In this document: one piece after another, positions 7,573 to 15,782 of the stretch
How positions within the stretch are numbered: the stretch's first letter is position 1
Layout of the letters: the number at the start of each line of letters is the position of its first letter
Assembly (NCBI GenBank): GCA_023441255.1
Contig: JAEZPW010000302.1
Span: 1-23,803 of the forward strand
Length of the DNA: 23,803 nucleotides
Source: Acidobacteriota bacterium
Lineage (GTDB): Bacteria > Acidobacteriota > Terriglobia > Terriglobales > Acidobacteriaceae
Direction: 5' to 3'
Translations under genes and position numbers: made by a program
The notes under the pieces: model-generated
Database searches by the model: none
Seen by the model: only the letters and a program-made list of their open reading frames with translations
Told to the model about the DNA's origin: nothing

Positions 7573-10500
7573 GAGCTTTTGCCATTGGCGGGTTCGCGGT
7601 CAAGCGCCGCCCAACCTCCTCAGCCGTAATCGTGCGAACAGATGATTCCTCCGTGGTTGGGTTAATCGTGAGGTGGTAGCTGGACACAAACGGCTCCACG
7701 ACACGCGCCCTTGCATCAAGTGGGCACACGATCAGTAACTGGAGATGGAACGTCGCAAACAACTGCAGCGCGTAGCGTGCATTCGTCTCGTCTGAGCGGG
7801 CAAACATCTCGTCGATTACGACAAATCGGAAGGACTCTGGGTTAGAACGGCTATGGGCGATTCCATATTGGTATGCAATGGCTGAAGCCAAAATCGTAAA
7901 AGCCAGCTTCGCCTTTTGGCCGCCGCTCTTGCCGCCAGTATCACTATAGTAATTCTCTTGCGTACCGTCGTCCCTACGTAGTTCTTCTACGGCGAACAAC
8001 AGCCACATTCGGGTGTCCGTCACTTTTGTAGCCCAATCCGGCTTCTCGCGGAATCGCGTGATCAATTCGCTGATTCTCTGGAAAGCAGCCTCTCTGGCGA
8101 CAGCATCTGCATTCAGCCCGAATTCCAAACAGGCTTTCAACCGGTGCCGGAAATCCCTGATGTCGTTGTCGTTGGCTTGTGCAACGCGGATTCGGATGTA
8201 CGTCCTCGGCGAATACTCGATGCTGCGAAGAGCCTCGTTAAGGTGATTGATCTTGGCTTCGATCTCCTCGCAGTGGGTTTCGAGTCTGTCTTGAAATGAC
8301 GCCACATGTGCTAGCACGTCGTGGCTCATCAAATCCTTGAAACGCTCCTCGTGCCGCGGGAGATCGTCCGCTGCAATAGAATCGCGTAGCCTCAAAAACT
8401 CAGTGAGATACTTCTCGTCGGCCGCCAGGTCGGCCTTCGCGTCGATGAATTGGCCCAAGTACCTCTCCATCAGCCTAGTCGCGGCCTTCGCCTCACCTTC
8501 GCGCCTCTTGCTGAGTTCCAGAATTTGATCCCCGACTGATTTCTCCGCTGCAAGTTGTGCGCGGTCCGCGTTGTTTACGTTCAGTTCCGTCCCGGCAATA
8601 AGCTCCTCAAACTGAACCGTGCATTGTTCGATCTCCGAGTCTTTAGTGGCGGCAAGAGTCTCCATACACGTAGCATGTCGCGACTCACATTGGGCGTACT
8701 GGTTGTGATGCCCCCCTTTGTCGCTGGCGAGTTGCGTCTTTTCCCGCTCCGAGCTCTTGATATCCTTCCGGAGTGTCGCAAGTTGTTGTTGCAGCTCAAG
8801 CACCTTGTTCGAGCTCCGCTCTAGCTCCTCCTTCCTGAGCTGTAGTTCGTCCCGGTGCTTGGCGATCGACCGCCAGTCAATGTCCGCAAAAGTACGAAAG
8901 CCAGCAAGCCTAGAGCACAGTCGGGCGCGAGTCTCAGCCCGTTGTTGTTGAGCCTGTGCCTCAGAACGTGCGCGTTCCAAGTCTTGCGAATCCGATAGAA
9001 GCTTCCTTAGCTCCTCTTCGAGCCCGCGAATCTTTTCCCGATTGCTCCAGCCGAGAATGTAGAATCGAGCGTCGCGAATGTCCCGCGTGTCGTCTTTGAC
9101 GTGTCGGGTTCCGCCGCTCCGGATCAGGCCCTGTTTTGTCACCGCAAATCCGCTGACCCGCTCGAATTCTTCCACGGTATCGCAGCACCGATGATTGAAC
9201 TGACTCCGCAACTCCGCTTCCAACCAGAGAGACAGGGGATGGCCCGCCTTTAGGATTAGCTTCTCGATTACCCGCCCCTGATCGGTTCCGCGAGAGGGCT
9301 GGGCAACATACTGCGGAACGTGGTGGTAGGTGACCCTCCGCTGTAGGTCGTTATCGTTGATGAATCGGTTCACACGGCTGTAAATGCGGTCGGGCACCAA
9401 AATCGAAAGTCCAAGCCCCCGAAGAAGCCGCTCCAGTGCACCACGCCACTCGCCAGAGTAGCGCTCGCGAACATCCATCAGCTCACCCGCAAACGGCAAA
9501 TCGCCGGGGCTCACGCCGGCGCCCCGGGCGATAAACTCTCGCACCTGCCGGTTGAATTCCGGAATCAGGTCAGGCCTGGCCTTTAGGGAGCGCAGTTCGC
9601 GATTCACGTCATCAATCTTGGCACCAAGCTCCGCTCCCGCCTGGCTAGCGCGCGCCATTGCGGCTGCTGCTGCGTTAATTTGTTCGGTCTGGGCACCGTG
9701 TTCGCGTTCCGCCCACGCTTGATGCTCCAAAAATCGACGTTCTTGCAGAACTTCTTCATCGAACCCTAAAGGCGTCAAGGCCGCGTGGTACTGTTGAGCC
9801 AGTTCTCGTCGCCGACCTTCTTCCTTGCTGGTCTGCGCCAGCTCTTCTTCAACCTTTCGCATTTGCTGGCCCACTTCATCGTTGTCCAGCGCCTGCTGGA
9901 AGGAAAACTCATCTTTCCGCATGCGAGCCAGTCTGGCTTCGATCGCCTCGATCTCGGCCTGACACTGCGTCATCGCGTTCTGGAGAGAGGACATTTCGAT
10001 TTCCAGAAGAAGTCTGAGCCTGGCTGCAAAGCAGGCAGGCAGTAGTTCCCGGAACACCTGCAGCGTCTTCAGCTGGCCTTCGAATTGATCGATGGCCGCG
10101 GATTTGTCGGCGATGGGCTGCAGCAGATCGAGTTGATTGCGGGCCCGAAGGATTGCGTCCCAGCACCGCGTCAGATCTTCATAGTGCTGCTCAAGCCGGT
10201 CCATCAGGTCCTTCGTGTCCAAGCGCTCAAGCATGTGCTCGCGGATGAACGAACTGACGTGCGTGATTTCTTTGATCGCAACTGTCTGGTTGAAGAGCGT
10301 CAACGTTGTGATGGACTCCATCCTCAGGTAGCGGACGATCTTCTCCGCGTAATCACTGAAGGTCTCATCAACTTCAAAGCCGCGATAGCGCAGGGCCTTC
10401 TTCCAGGTACGGGAGTCTTGCAGACCGGAAAAGTCAGATGCGATTGAGCGAGAACGTCTAGAAATCAGGAACAGCTTTTTTACTTCCTCTTCCTGGACCC

Positions 10501-10918
10501 AAAGAAGCTGCGCGATTGAGACGCACTCCCCTGTGGCTTCATTCTCGAAGCAGGCAAGTAGGATTGTCGGGGGGCCGCCGGGTTTACGGAGATACTTCGT
10601 TTGTGCACGTGCCTCCTCGGAACTGCTCTCACTTGCGTATGCTCCAAGCACATAGCTTTTCTCGTCCCGCTCTCGCTTTCTAATGCTCCCAGCCGATACG
10701 TTGTAGCTGCGTTTAGCACGCGGCACCATCAATGTCAGGAGTGCGTCAACGAGCGTGGACTTGCCACTGCCATTCTCGCCCACCAGAAGCGCCGTTGCTC
10801 CGTCCGGGTCCAAGACATGCACCCTTTCGTCAAAAGTGCCCCAGTTCCGTACTTCGAGCCGATGGAGGCGAAACCCCGGCAGTGAAGATGAGTTACTCGT
10901 TATCATCGGTCTCAGCAT
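7559..10918 (-). CDS. jetC: Wadjet SMC-like ATPase JetC
   Basis: This 1119-residue SMC/MukB-like ATPase has Walker A GENGSGKST at residues 47-55 and long coiled coils at about 280-440 and 640-900. A hinge-like central region (about 465-600) includes LERLLRGLGLSILVPDRIY. The C-terminal ABC signature SGGQ is at 998-1001 and Walker B FVVIDE is centred on Asp1036. JetC is the motor of the Wadjet loop-extruding complex, homologous to MksB/MukB. ATG 10918 overlaps the end of jetB by 26 bases; ATG 10906 is an alternative start four codons later. The frame is intact with no internal stop. The catalytic set is complete, so the ATPase is predicted to be functional. It lies between jetB and jetD in the usual jetABCD order. 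Confidence 0.96.
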   Translation of the reverse strand: MLRPMITSNSSSLPGFRLHRLEVRNWGTFDERVHVLDPDGATALLVGENGSGKSTLVDALLTLMVPRAKRSYNVSAGSIRKRERDEKSYVLGAYASESSSEEARAQTKYLRKPGGPPTILLACFENEATGECVSIAQLLWVQEEEVKKLFLISRRSRSIASDFSGLQDSRTWKKALRYRGFEVDETFSDYAEKIVRYLRMESITTLTLFNQTVAIKEITHVSSFIREHMLERLDTKDLMDRLEQHYEDLTRCWDAILRARNQLDLLQPIADKSAAIDQFEGQLKTLQVFRELLPACFAARLRLLLEIEMSSLQNAMTQCQAEIEAIEARLARMRKDEFSFQQALDNDEVGQQMRKVEEELAQTSKEEGRRRELAQQYHAALTPLGFDEEVLQERRFLEHQAWAEREHGAQTEQINAAAAAMARASQAGAELGAKIDDVNRELRSLKARPDLIPEFNRQVREFIARGAGVSPGDLPFAGELMDVRERYSGEWRGALERLLRGLGLSILVPDRIYSRVNRFINDNDLQRRVTYHHVPQYVAQPSRGTDQGRVIEKLILKAGHPLSLWLEAELRSQFNHRCCDTVEEFERVSGFAVTKQGLIRSGGTRHVKDDTRDIRDARFYILGWSNREKIRGLEEELRKLLSDSQDLERARSEAQAQQQRAETRARLCSRLAGFRTFADIDWRSIAKHRDELQLRKEELERSSNKVLELQQQLATLRKDIKSSEREKTQLASDKGGHHNQYAQCESRHATCMETLAATKDSEIEQCTVQFEELIAGTELNVNNADRAQLAAEKSVGDQILELSKRREGEAKAATRLMERYLGQFIDAKADLAADEKYLTEFLRLRDSIAADDLPRHEERFKDLMSHDVLAHVASFQDRLETHCEEIEAKINHLNEALRSIEYSPRTYIRIRVAQANDNDIRDFRHRLKACLEFGLNADAVAREAAFQRISELITRFREKPDWATKVTDTRMWLLFAVEELRRDDGTQENYYSDTGGKSGGQKAKLAFTILASAIAYQYGIAHSRSNPESFRFVVIDEMFARSDETNARYALQLFATFHLQLLIVCPLDARARVVEPFVSSYHLTINPTTEESSVRTITAEEVGRRLTANPPMAKAHAVT

Positions 10919-11474
10919 GACTCTGTAGTGATTTCCGGAGCTCTTCTAGGGCCTCGACGGGAAAACGGGCTTTCACAATGCGCCTGACTTCATACCACTC
11001 TTCTCCGTCCGATTCACTCCGCTTTCTGACGAGACCCAACTCTTCGGCTTTGCGAAACGCCGCTTCAATCCTTCTCTTAGCGCGTATCTCATCATTGTCG
11101 CTAGGGAATAGGGGAGTTGCTAGCTCGATAATCTCTGCCTTCCTGAGAACCAGCTGCGACTCGTCATGAACTTTCTCGTCAAATGCAAGAAGTTGCTCAC
11201 GCAAGATTACTCCGACAATCGCCACCCCTTTTGAGAGTTTGTCGCGACGAAACAGCGGCGGAATACCTGGGGCATCCTCCGGAGCCATTTGCTTTAAGTA
11301 TGCGAAACCATCGTCCTCGTGTATCACGACGTCCAACCCGATGTCGCGAAAATAGCTTTCAACATGACCCTGATACCGCAGTAGTGCGGACCAGAGATCG
11401 ACATCTCCAGAGTAGACGGCATCCTGTAGAAGTCGAACCTTGACTGCGGCGGCGGGTGGTGGATTTGTCGTCAT
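10893..11474 (-). CDS. jetB: Wadjet KITE subunit JetB (DUF4194)
   Basis: This 193-residue protein has the size, position and features of DUF4194. Winged-helix-like segments are visible: LWSALLRYQGHVESYFRDIGLDVVIHEDDGFAYLKQ near the N-terminus, then RRDKLSKGVAIVGVILREQL, and a basic RRIEAAFRKAEELGLV stretch. JetB (MksE/MukE-like) is the dimeric KITE subunit that bridges kleisin JetA and the JetC heads. ATG 11474 lies four bases after the jetA stop and the gene overlaps jetC by 26 bases, so the three genes are tightly coupled. The assignment rests mainly on operon position between clear JetA and JetC homologues plus this fold pattern; sequence identity in this family is low. Confidence 0.92.
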   Translation of the reverse strand: MTTNPPPAAAVKVRLLQDAVYSGDVDLWSALLRYQGHVESYFRDIGLDVVIHEDDGFAYLKQMAPEDAPGIPPLFRRDKLSKGVAIVGVILREQLLAFDEKVHDESQLVLRKAEIIELATPLFPSDNDEIRAKRRIEAAFRKAEELGLVRKRSESDGEEWYEVRRIVKARFPVEALEELRKSLQSHAETDDNE

Positions 11475-11478
11475 GGCG

Positions 11479-12915
11479 TTAGGTGTTTGAAAATACGATC
11501 CTTGGTACCCGAAAAACGCGATCTGATGCGTCCGGCAACTCGATCAAATCGAATTCCTCGAATACCACGAGTGGTCCATCTGTTTCGGCAATGACCATAT
11601 ATGCAAGGACTTCAAGTATCCCATTACGCGGCGGGTACTCTTCCAGGAGTTCGGGCAATGACACCTGCACCCGACCAGTAAGACAGTCCCGAATGTGGTC
11701 GCGCAGCTGTGCGAAATCGATTGGGTGAAGGCTTAAAAATGCTTGCAGAGCGGCTTCATAGTCGCCGCCTGCAGCCACATCCAGCTCACCGCCAAAATCG
11801 ACAGTTACTGGTGGAGTCCACTGTGACTTGGACATCAAGGACGCAATGTCGATGGCAGTATCGACTTCATACAGCTCGGTGGCTGGCGAGAGATCACGAG
11901 TCGCGTGCGCAAGCCTTTTGATTTCCTGGATCAGACGGCCGACTTCTTTGCGTTCAGCAGATTGACGAACGTCCAGAATGCGCCGTAGTTGCGCGACCAG
12001 CCGCTCGTTTGACGATAGGACCTTCCGGCCCTCAACCCGAAGGTGATATTGCAGTGTGCGCAACAGGGAGTCAGATCGAAGATCACTCGCGAGATCCTCC
12101 ACCGCATAGGCTCGTTCGACGAGGGTGCCAAATTCCTGGCGTCTTTCAGACGCTAGCAGAAAATCCCAAAAGGCATAAAAGCTCTGCCCTTGGCTGGAAT
12201 TCCTGAGCCGGTCCTGCGCATCCAGCGTGTCGCCAACAATTCCTCCTCGGGTTGCTGCCGCGTCAGCTTGACGTACGACAATTTCCTCTGTGACCTGCCG
12301 GAAGTGGCGCTCGACTTCACGGAACTCGCCTAGGAGCTGGCGAGCGGTTTCCAGAACGCCCGCAAACCGCTCGTTGATCTGGGTTGCACTGTAGACCGGG
12401 GCCACACCGGTCTGCTGGATCTGCTCGATCTGCTGCTGAAGCCGGGCCTGTTCGGCACGCAGCCGCTCGATCCTGTAGTCAGGTTCGCGGGTTGAATTCT
12501 CCACGATTTCTGCGAGCGCAGTTGCCAGATTCTTGAACTTGGATTCCGTACCCACGTGTGGGCGAGGCTTAAGCGATTCAAGCCACTGAAAAACCCGCTC
12601 CGTTTCTGGCGTTAGCTCATACGATGGCTCTTCCGAATTTGCAGGCTGAAAGCGACGAACGTAGCCGTGTTCTGTGTCGGCCCACTCGGAAAGATACTGC
12701 TTGGCGGATTTGTCTGCGGTGATAACCGAAGAACTACGGAGGTCCTCGAGTTCCCCTTGGAGCAGAGCGCGGAGCCGGCTCTCTGGCACGACTGGCTTGT
12801 GTTCATGCTTGAACGCAGCGAACAACACCGCAAGCACCAGGGGTGCATTCTCGGCCCGAGCCAATCGAAGAGCGAGAGACTGATCGAATTGGAGACGAAG
12901 ATCAACGTAATCCAC
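11479..12915 (-). CDS. jetA: Wadjet kleisin subunit JetA (DUF3375)
   Basis: This 478-residue first gene of the operon fits DUF3375. A helical N-terminal domain with RLARAENAPLVLAVLFAAFK and RALLQGELEDLR is followed by YLSEWADTEHGYVRRF and YELTPETERVFQWLESL, hallmarks of the family. A long coiled coil (about 145-330) comes next, and the C-terminal region ends in LVVFEEFDLIELPD...VPRIVFSNT. DUF3375 in JetA marks type I Wadjet. JetA (MksF/MukF-like) is the kleisin that closes the SMC ring. The GTG at 12915 is the only usable start after the in-frame TAA upstream; its ribosome site (GAGCGAG) is weak. The jetB start follows four bases after the stop. Nothing appears truncated. Confidence 0.94.
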   Translation of the reverse strand: MDYVDLRLQFDQSLALRLARAENAPLVLAVLFAAFKHEHKPVVPESRLRALLQGELEDLRSSSVITADKSAKQYLSEWADTEHGYVRRFQPANSEEPSYELTPETERVFQWLESLKPRPHVGTESKFKNLATALAEIVENSTREPDYRIERLRAEQARLQQQIEQIQQTGVAPVYSATQINERFAGVLETARQLLGEFREVERHFRQVTEEIVVRQADAAATRGGIVGDTLDAQDRLRNSSQGQSFYAFWDFLLASERRQEFGTLVERAYAVEDLASDLRSDSLLRTLQYHLRVEGRKVLSSNERLVAQLRRILDVRQSAERKEVGRLIQEIKRLAHATRDLSPATELYEVDTAIDIASLMSKSQWTPPVTVDFGGELDVAAGGDYEAALQAFLSLHPIDFAQLRDHIRDCLTGRVQVSLPELLEEYPPRNGILEVLAYMVIAETDGPLVVFEEFDLIELPDASDRVFRVPRIVFSNT

Positions 12916-13115
12916 GGCTCGCTCGTGCGACGTGAGATCGTTTTAAGTCTTGCGGACAGAGTAGCTTAGGCCGAAGGCGGAGTAAAGGAATAATCCGCAT
13001 CGGGGAGTGTGTTAAGGCCGGAAATTGCCGCAGGCAATCGCGCGGATTGGTGCAACGCAATGTTCTCCCTCGTGTGTCCTCGCGGTTTCTCCCAGATCAG
13101 GAGGTGGACTGGGTC
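12916..13115. other. Divergent intergenic region between jetA and small gene
   Basis: These 200 bases hold the control regions for jetA (minus) and the small gene at 13116 (plus). A TTAAAA about 25 bases upstream of the jetA GTG could be a -10 element, but no convincing -35 accompanies it. I see no clear inverted repeat or operator. Confidence 0.4.
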
Positions 13116-13382
13116 ATGCCGAGAAGTCGAGAACCCCACTACCGAGGTCCCAAACGTTTCATTGAATACAAAGAGGCGCAGGGGCGCACAATTGAGTCTC
13201 TGCGCTTCTGGCACTCTCCTGCGGATGCCCAAGCCGTCACGGTCCACTTCACAGACGGAATGCGAATCCACATCGGCATCGAATCATTGCTCAAGGTCGG
13301 AGTTGAAGTTGGACACATGAAGGACGGCGACCTCGAAATCAGCAAGGCCTATCCGATCGTCGTCGGCCCTCGGGTGGAGTAG
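13116..13382 (+). CDS. Small hypothetical protein, 88 aa
   Basis: The frame is open from 13047, but ATG 13116 is the best start: CAGGAGGTG lies about 11 bases upstream and the earlier codons look non-coding. The product (MPRSREPHYRGPKRF...) has a basic N-terminus and then a beta-rich core, AVTVHFTDGMRIHIGIESLLKVGVEV, which is loosely like the DUF2442 class of short beta proteins. It is transcribed divergently from the Wadjet operon, 200 bases away, so it could be a small regulator or simply an unrelated passenger. Coding status is supported by codon composition and the ribosome site. I do not recognise the family firmly. Confidence 0.68.
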   Translation: MPRSREPHYRGPKRFIEYKEAQGRTIESLRFWHSPADAQAVTVHFTDGMRIHIGIESLLKVGVEVGHMKDGDLEISKAYPIVVGPRVE

Positions 13383-13566
13383 CCGTCCTGACTCCCATCC
13401 TTCGCTGTAGCTCTACACTGCCGAGATTTGCCCGAATTTCCTGCCTAGTTCTAACAGCCCAATTCCGGTTCGCAGGACTCTCGCCAGCAGAGCGTTCTTC
13501 TTTTTTCGGTATAACTTCAGCCTGCGGAGGTTCGGTGTGCCATCCCGCGAGGCCGGGACTGCGAAG

Positions 13567-13593
13567 GCCGCACAGAGATCCGTGCGGCGTTTT
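13567..13593 (+). terminator. Rho-independent-like terminator, plus strand
   Basis: A perfect 7-bp stem GCCGCAC/GTGCGGC with an 8-base loop is followed by GTTTT. It lies 185 bases after the small gene stop at 13382 and just beyond the convergent nuclease gene stop at 13599, so it would protect that gene from plus-strand read-through. The U-tract exists only on the plus strand. Confidence 0.55.
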
Positions 13594-13598
13594 CGCCT

Positions 13599-14483
13599 TT
13601 ACTTTTGCTGCGTCAGAGCGCGTTCGCGTGCCCAGGCGCGCAGCTCCGTCGTGAGAGTTCCGCCTGCAGAATCGCGAAAACTGCCGCCCCGAGAGCGCCA
13701 CACTACCGTAATCCTCTTTCGCTCAAAGAGTTCGCTCATTGTTTGAGCGGGGCGTCGCGGCAACAGCGCGGCGAGACGAGGGCTTCGGTCATAGTGCCGT
13801 TGATAGTCGAACAGCTGGCCGATGGCTTCGCGCAGCACCGTCCGTCGGATCGAGGACTTGGCCTCAAATAGTGTCCAACGACTCGGAATAAAAAGGTCGG
13901 TATACAGTCCGGTCTCTTTGAGCGAATGGTGCGCAAATGCGGTTATGTCACCGATCCATTTGGTGTAGGCACGAATCAGTTCCCGTTCAGGTTGGCTCAA
14001 CGTCTTCCCGATATTGTTCGCAAACAAAGGATAGCGGCGGGCTGGAAAAGGGACGGGCGTGCGAGCGCCGGAAGTGCCATTGCTACCACCGTTCCCCAGT
14101 TCATAGAAGACTCTCTCGCAGGTAGCGGTGTTGAAATACGCAAAGGCCCCGAGCGCGTGAGTGTTGACGCTTAGCACCTTCGGATCACGCCGGCCAGGTT
14201 TTCGAACAGTTCCGCGCTTCGCAATCAGAACACAGCCCCGCTCATAGTGCTTGCCATTCGCCGCGGTCACCGGTACGTGCCGGTCCACCCGTGCAATTCG
14301 GAAGACGAGCAAGACCTCTCCGTCCTCCGCAACCAGCGCTACGAGACCTCCAGGGACACGAAGCTTCTTGGGAGCACCGAAGGACGGGCATTTCCCGGAC
14401 TTGCGTATGGTAGCTAATCGCCATGCCGCTTTCTTCGGCCAATAGATTGCCACATCATTTTGTTCATCCTTTTCTGCGAGCAA
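13599..14483 (-). CDS. PD-(D/E)XK nuclease-like protein with QxxxY motif, 294 aa
   Basis: The C-terminal half shows a clear nuclease core: Asp196 (LYTDLFIP), Glu207-Ala-Lys209 (TLFEAKSS) and then REAIGQLFDYQRHY, in which Gln223...Tyr227 form a QxxxY motif. Asp/ExK/QxxxY in this order is typical of the RecB/Cas4 branch of PD-(D/E)XK enzymes. The N-terminal half (about 1-110) is beta-rich, with a basic GCVLIAKRGTVRKPGRRDP region that might bind nucleic acid. The start is TTG at 14483, supported by GGGAGGAG six bases upstream. No partner gene is coupled to it. It is likely a defence or element nuclease. The catalytic motif is seen directly; the target is unknown. It could also be a stand-alone restriction-like effector. 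Confidence 0.85.
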   Translation of the reverse strand: MLAEKDEQNDVAIYWPKKAAWRLATIRKSGKCPSFGAPKKLRVPGGLVALVAEDGEVLLVFRIARVDRHVPVTAANGKHYERGCVLIAKRGTVRKPGRRDPKVLSVNTHALGAFAYFNTATCERVFYELGNGGSNGTSGARTPVPFPARRYPLFANNIGKTLSQPERELIRAYTKWIGDITAFAHHSLKETGLYTDLFIPSRWTLFEAKSSIRRTVLREAIGQLFDYQRHYDRSPRLAALLPRRPAQTMSELFERKRITVVWRSRGGSFRDSAGGTLTTELRAWARERALTQQK

Positions 14484-14489
14484 TCAAAT

Positions 14490-14497
14490 CTCCTCCC
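14490..14497 (-). promoter_or_regulatory. Shine-Dalgarno site setting a TTG start
   Basis: GGGAGGAG lies six bases before TTG 14483 on the minus strand. This strong site is the reason for accepting a TTG start for the PD-(D/E)XK gene; no in-frame ATG competes near it. Confidence 0.75.
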
Positions 14498-14673
14498 TTC
14501 GCCTTTGCACGAACGATGCAGAGCTGCTCAGAAAGGAATTCTAGTACGTTTTCACGATGGAGATCTTGTGAACCTACCTAATTACACTTCTATTTGCGGC
14601 TGATCATCGAGAGCTAGATGTCGGAGTCGTCCAGCACGGTCACCGCGCCAAAAACGTGGTGAACAAGTCTAAG

Positions 14674-14702
14674 TTGACGAAGAATCACGGGCCGCGCATT
14701 GT
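14674..14702 (+). promoter_or_regulatory. Possible sigma70-like promoter for the resolvase-like pair
   Basis: TTGACG at 14674-14679 is followed after 17 bases by CATTGT at 14697-14702. The -35 is good and the -10 is poor. It lies 72 bases upstream of the 14774 start and directly before the palindrome at 14709. Confidence 0.25.
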
Positions 14703-14708
14703 GTCTCT

Positions 14709-14723
14709 GGTATTCAGAATACC
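14709..14723. promoter_or_regulatory. 15-bp perfect palindrome, candidate operator
   Basis: GGTATTC-A-GAATACC is a perfect inverted repeat with a one-base centre, 50 bases upstream of the 14774 start and just downstream of a possible promoter. The size and placement suit a dimeric repressor site. No second copy was noticed in the window. Confidence 0.4.
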
Positions 14724-14773
14724 TGTTGCGAACGACAGATGTGACGGACGCAATTTCCGGGAGACACATAGCC

Positions 14774-15277
14774 ATGAATGCTAAATCGACTGCGAAGCAA
14801 TTTATCGACACCCTCGAAAGAGAGGGGTTTTACGCCGAATGCCCTTGCTGCGGCGAACCCGTTCTTCTTCAACATTGCGGTCTCTTTTATCTCGACGAGT
14901 TTACCGACGAAGCGAAGGCGCGGTACGAAGAGTATTTGGAAGAACTCCGGCAAAGCAAAGCGGACTACCAGGAGCGCAAGGCGCAGATTTCACAAACCTC
15001 GGAGACTCAGGCGCGGGAGACCAATATGGGATTCATACTGGAGCGCCTCGCTCCGGCCCTCGATTCGTTCCGCTTTGAGCGAAATGATTGCCGTTCTCTG
15101 TTCTACCCGATTGATTACGTCATTTTTGAGGGTCTGAGCGCACGTGGACGGGTTTCCAAAATCCTCTTCACGGACGTGAAAACCGGGGCCGCGAGGCTCT
15201 CAGCGAAGCAGAAGGAGATCAGATCTTTAGTGCAGGCTAAGAAGGTTCAATTCGATGTCTATGGAGAGCGCCCGTGA
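14774..15277 (+). CDS. Holliday-junction-resolvase-like endonuclease (Endonuc_Holl type), 167 aa
   Basis: The frame is open from 14699, but ATG 14774 with CGGGAGACAC upstream is the best start. The protein begins with a Cys-rich segment (Cys23, Cys25, Cys26, with Cys35 further on), continues through an acidic coiled-coil segment (about 45-80), and ends with a PD-(D/E)XK-type domain. That domain has Glu90 (FILERLAPAL), Asp114 in YPIDYVIFEG, Asp134-Val-Lys136 in ILFTDVKTG, and a basic tail LSAKQKEIRSLV. This order matches the family described as endonucleases related to archaeal Holliday junction resolvases. The ExK position carries Asp instead of the commoner Glu. The stop overlaps the GTG start of the next, homologous gene by four bases, so the two are coupled. 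Activity on branched DNA is inferred from the family only. Confidence 0.88.
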   Translation: MNAKSTAKQFIDTLEREGFYAECPCCGEPVLLQHCGLFYLDEFTDEAKARYEEYLEELRQSKADYQERKAQISQTSETQARETNMGFILERLAPALDSFRFERNDCRSLFYPIDYVIFEGLSARGRVSKILFTDVKTGAARLSAKQKEIRSLVQAKKVQFDVYGERP

Positions 15278-15782
15278 AATCGGACTTGGTGACGTTCTAT
15301 CGTATCCAGCGCAACATCTTCGGAGTGTGTCCCCGCTCCGGTGACCTGTTCCGGCTAAGCGACTGCAAAGTCTATCTACGGGCGCGGCCTACCAAAGATT
15401 GGATGGACGACCTCGAACGACAGCAGGAACTCCTCAGCCTCAGAGAAGAGAAACTAGAGGAACGCGAAGAGGAGCTCCGCGAAGCCGCGCGGAAAAGGGC
15501 CGCAAGCGCGCACAGCAGATGATTAAACGAGTTGATCCCGTGTTCACGCCGAGAAAGTTGAATCCCGACGACGCAAAGGTACTTTTCCATCCCATCGACT
15601 ACCTTGTATTCAATGGAATGAAGGCGGGCGCCGTGCGCAACCTAATACTGCTTGACCGCAAGGGTGAGACCAAAGAACGCATCAGCCTGCAGAACAGCGT
15701 TGAGAAGGTTATCGAGCGCGGCAATTACGAATGGCGGACCTTACGCGTGGAGGATGATGGAACAGTGAAGGAACAGGAATGA
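15274..15782 (+). pseudogene. Second resolvase-like protein of the pair, frameshifted
   Basis: GTG 15274 overlaps the previous stop (GTGA). The first frame gives a homologous N-terminus: a degenerate metal site (VCPRSGDLFRLSDC) and an acidic coiled coil (about 45-73). It then ends in nonsense at 15522. The domain continues in the next frame as KGRKRAQQMIKRVDPVFTP, then FHPIDYLVFNGM, ILLDRKG and VEKVIERGNYEWRTLRV, to the stop at 15782. One missing base near AAAA 15493-15496 explains the break and restores about 169 residues, close to its 167-residue partner. Both proteins share PIDYxxFxG and a DxK in place of ExK. The CxxC-type site of the partner is partly lost here. The break could be gene decay, an assembly error at a short A-run, or less likely programmed slippage, since no classic slippery heptamer is in frame. 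Confidence 0.82.

Noticed and set aside
13339..13701. Minus-strand open frame between the small gene and the PD-(D/E)XK gene
   Set aside because: It is rich in Arg/Gly/Ser shadow-type sequence, overlaps the real nuclease gene in another frame and crosses the terminator hairpin.
15486..15500. Programmed -1 ribosomal frameshift in the second resolvase-like gene
   Set aside because: The zero-frame codons CGG AAA AGG do not form a standard slippery heptamer; a lost base is simpler.
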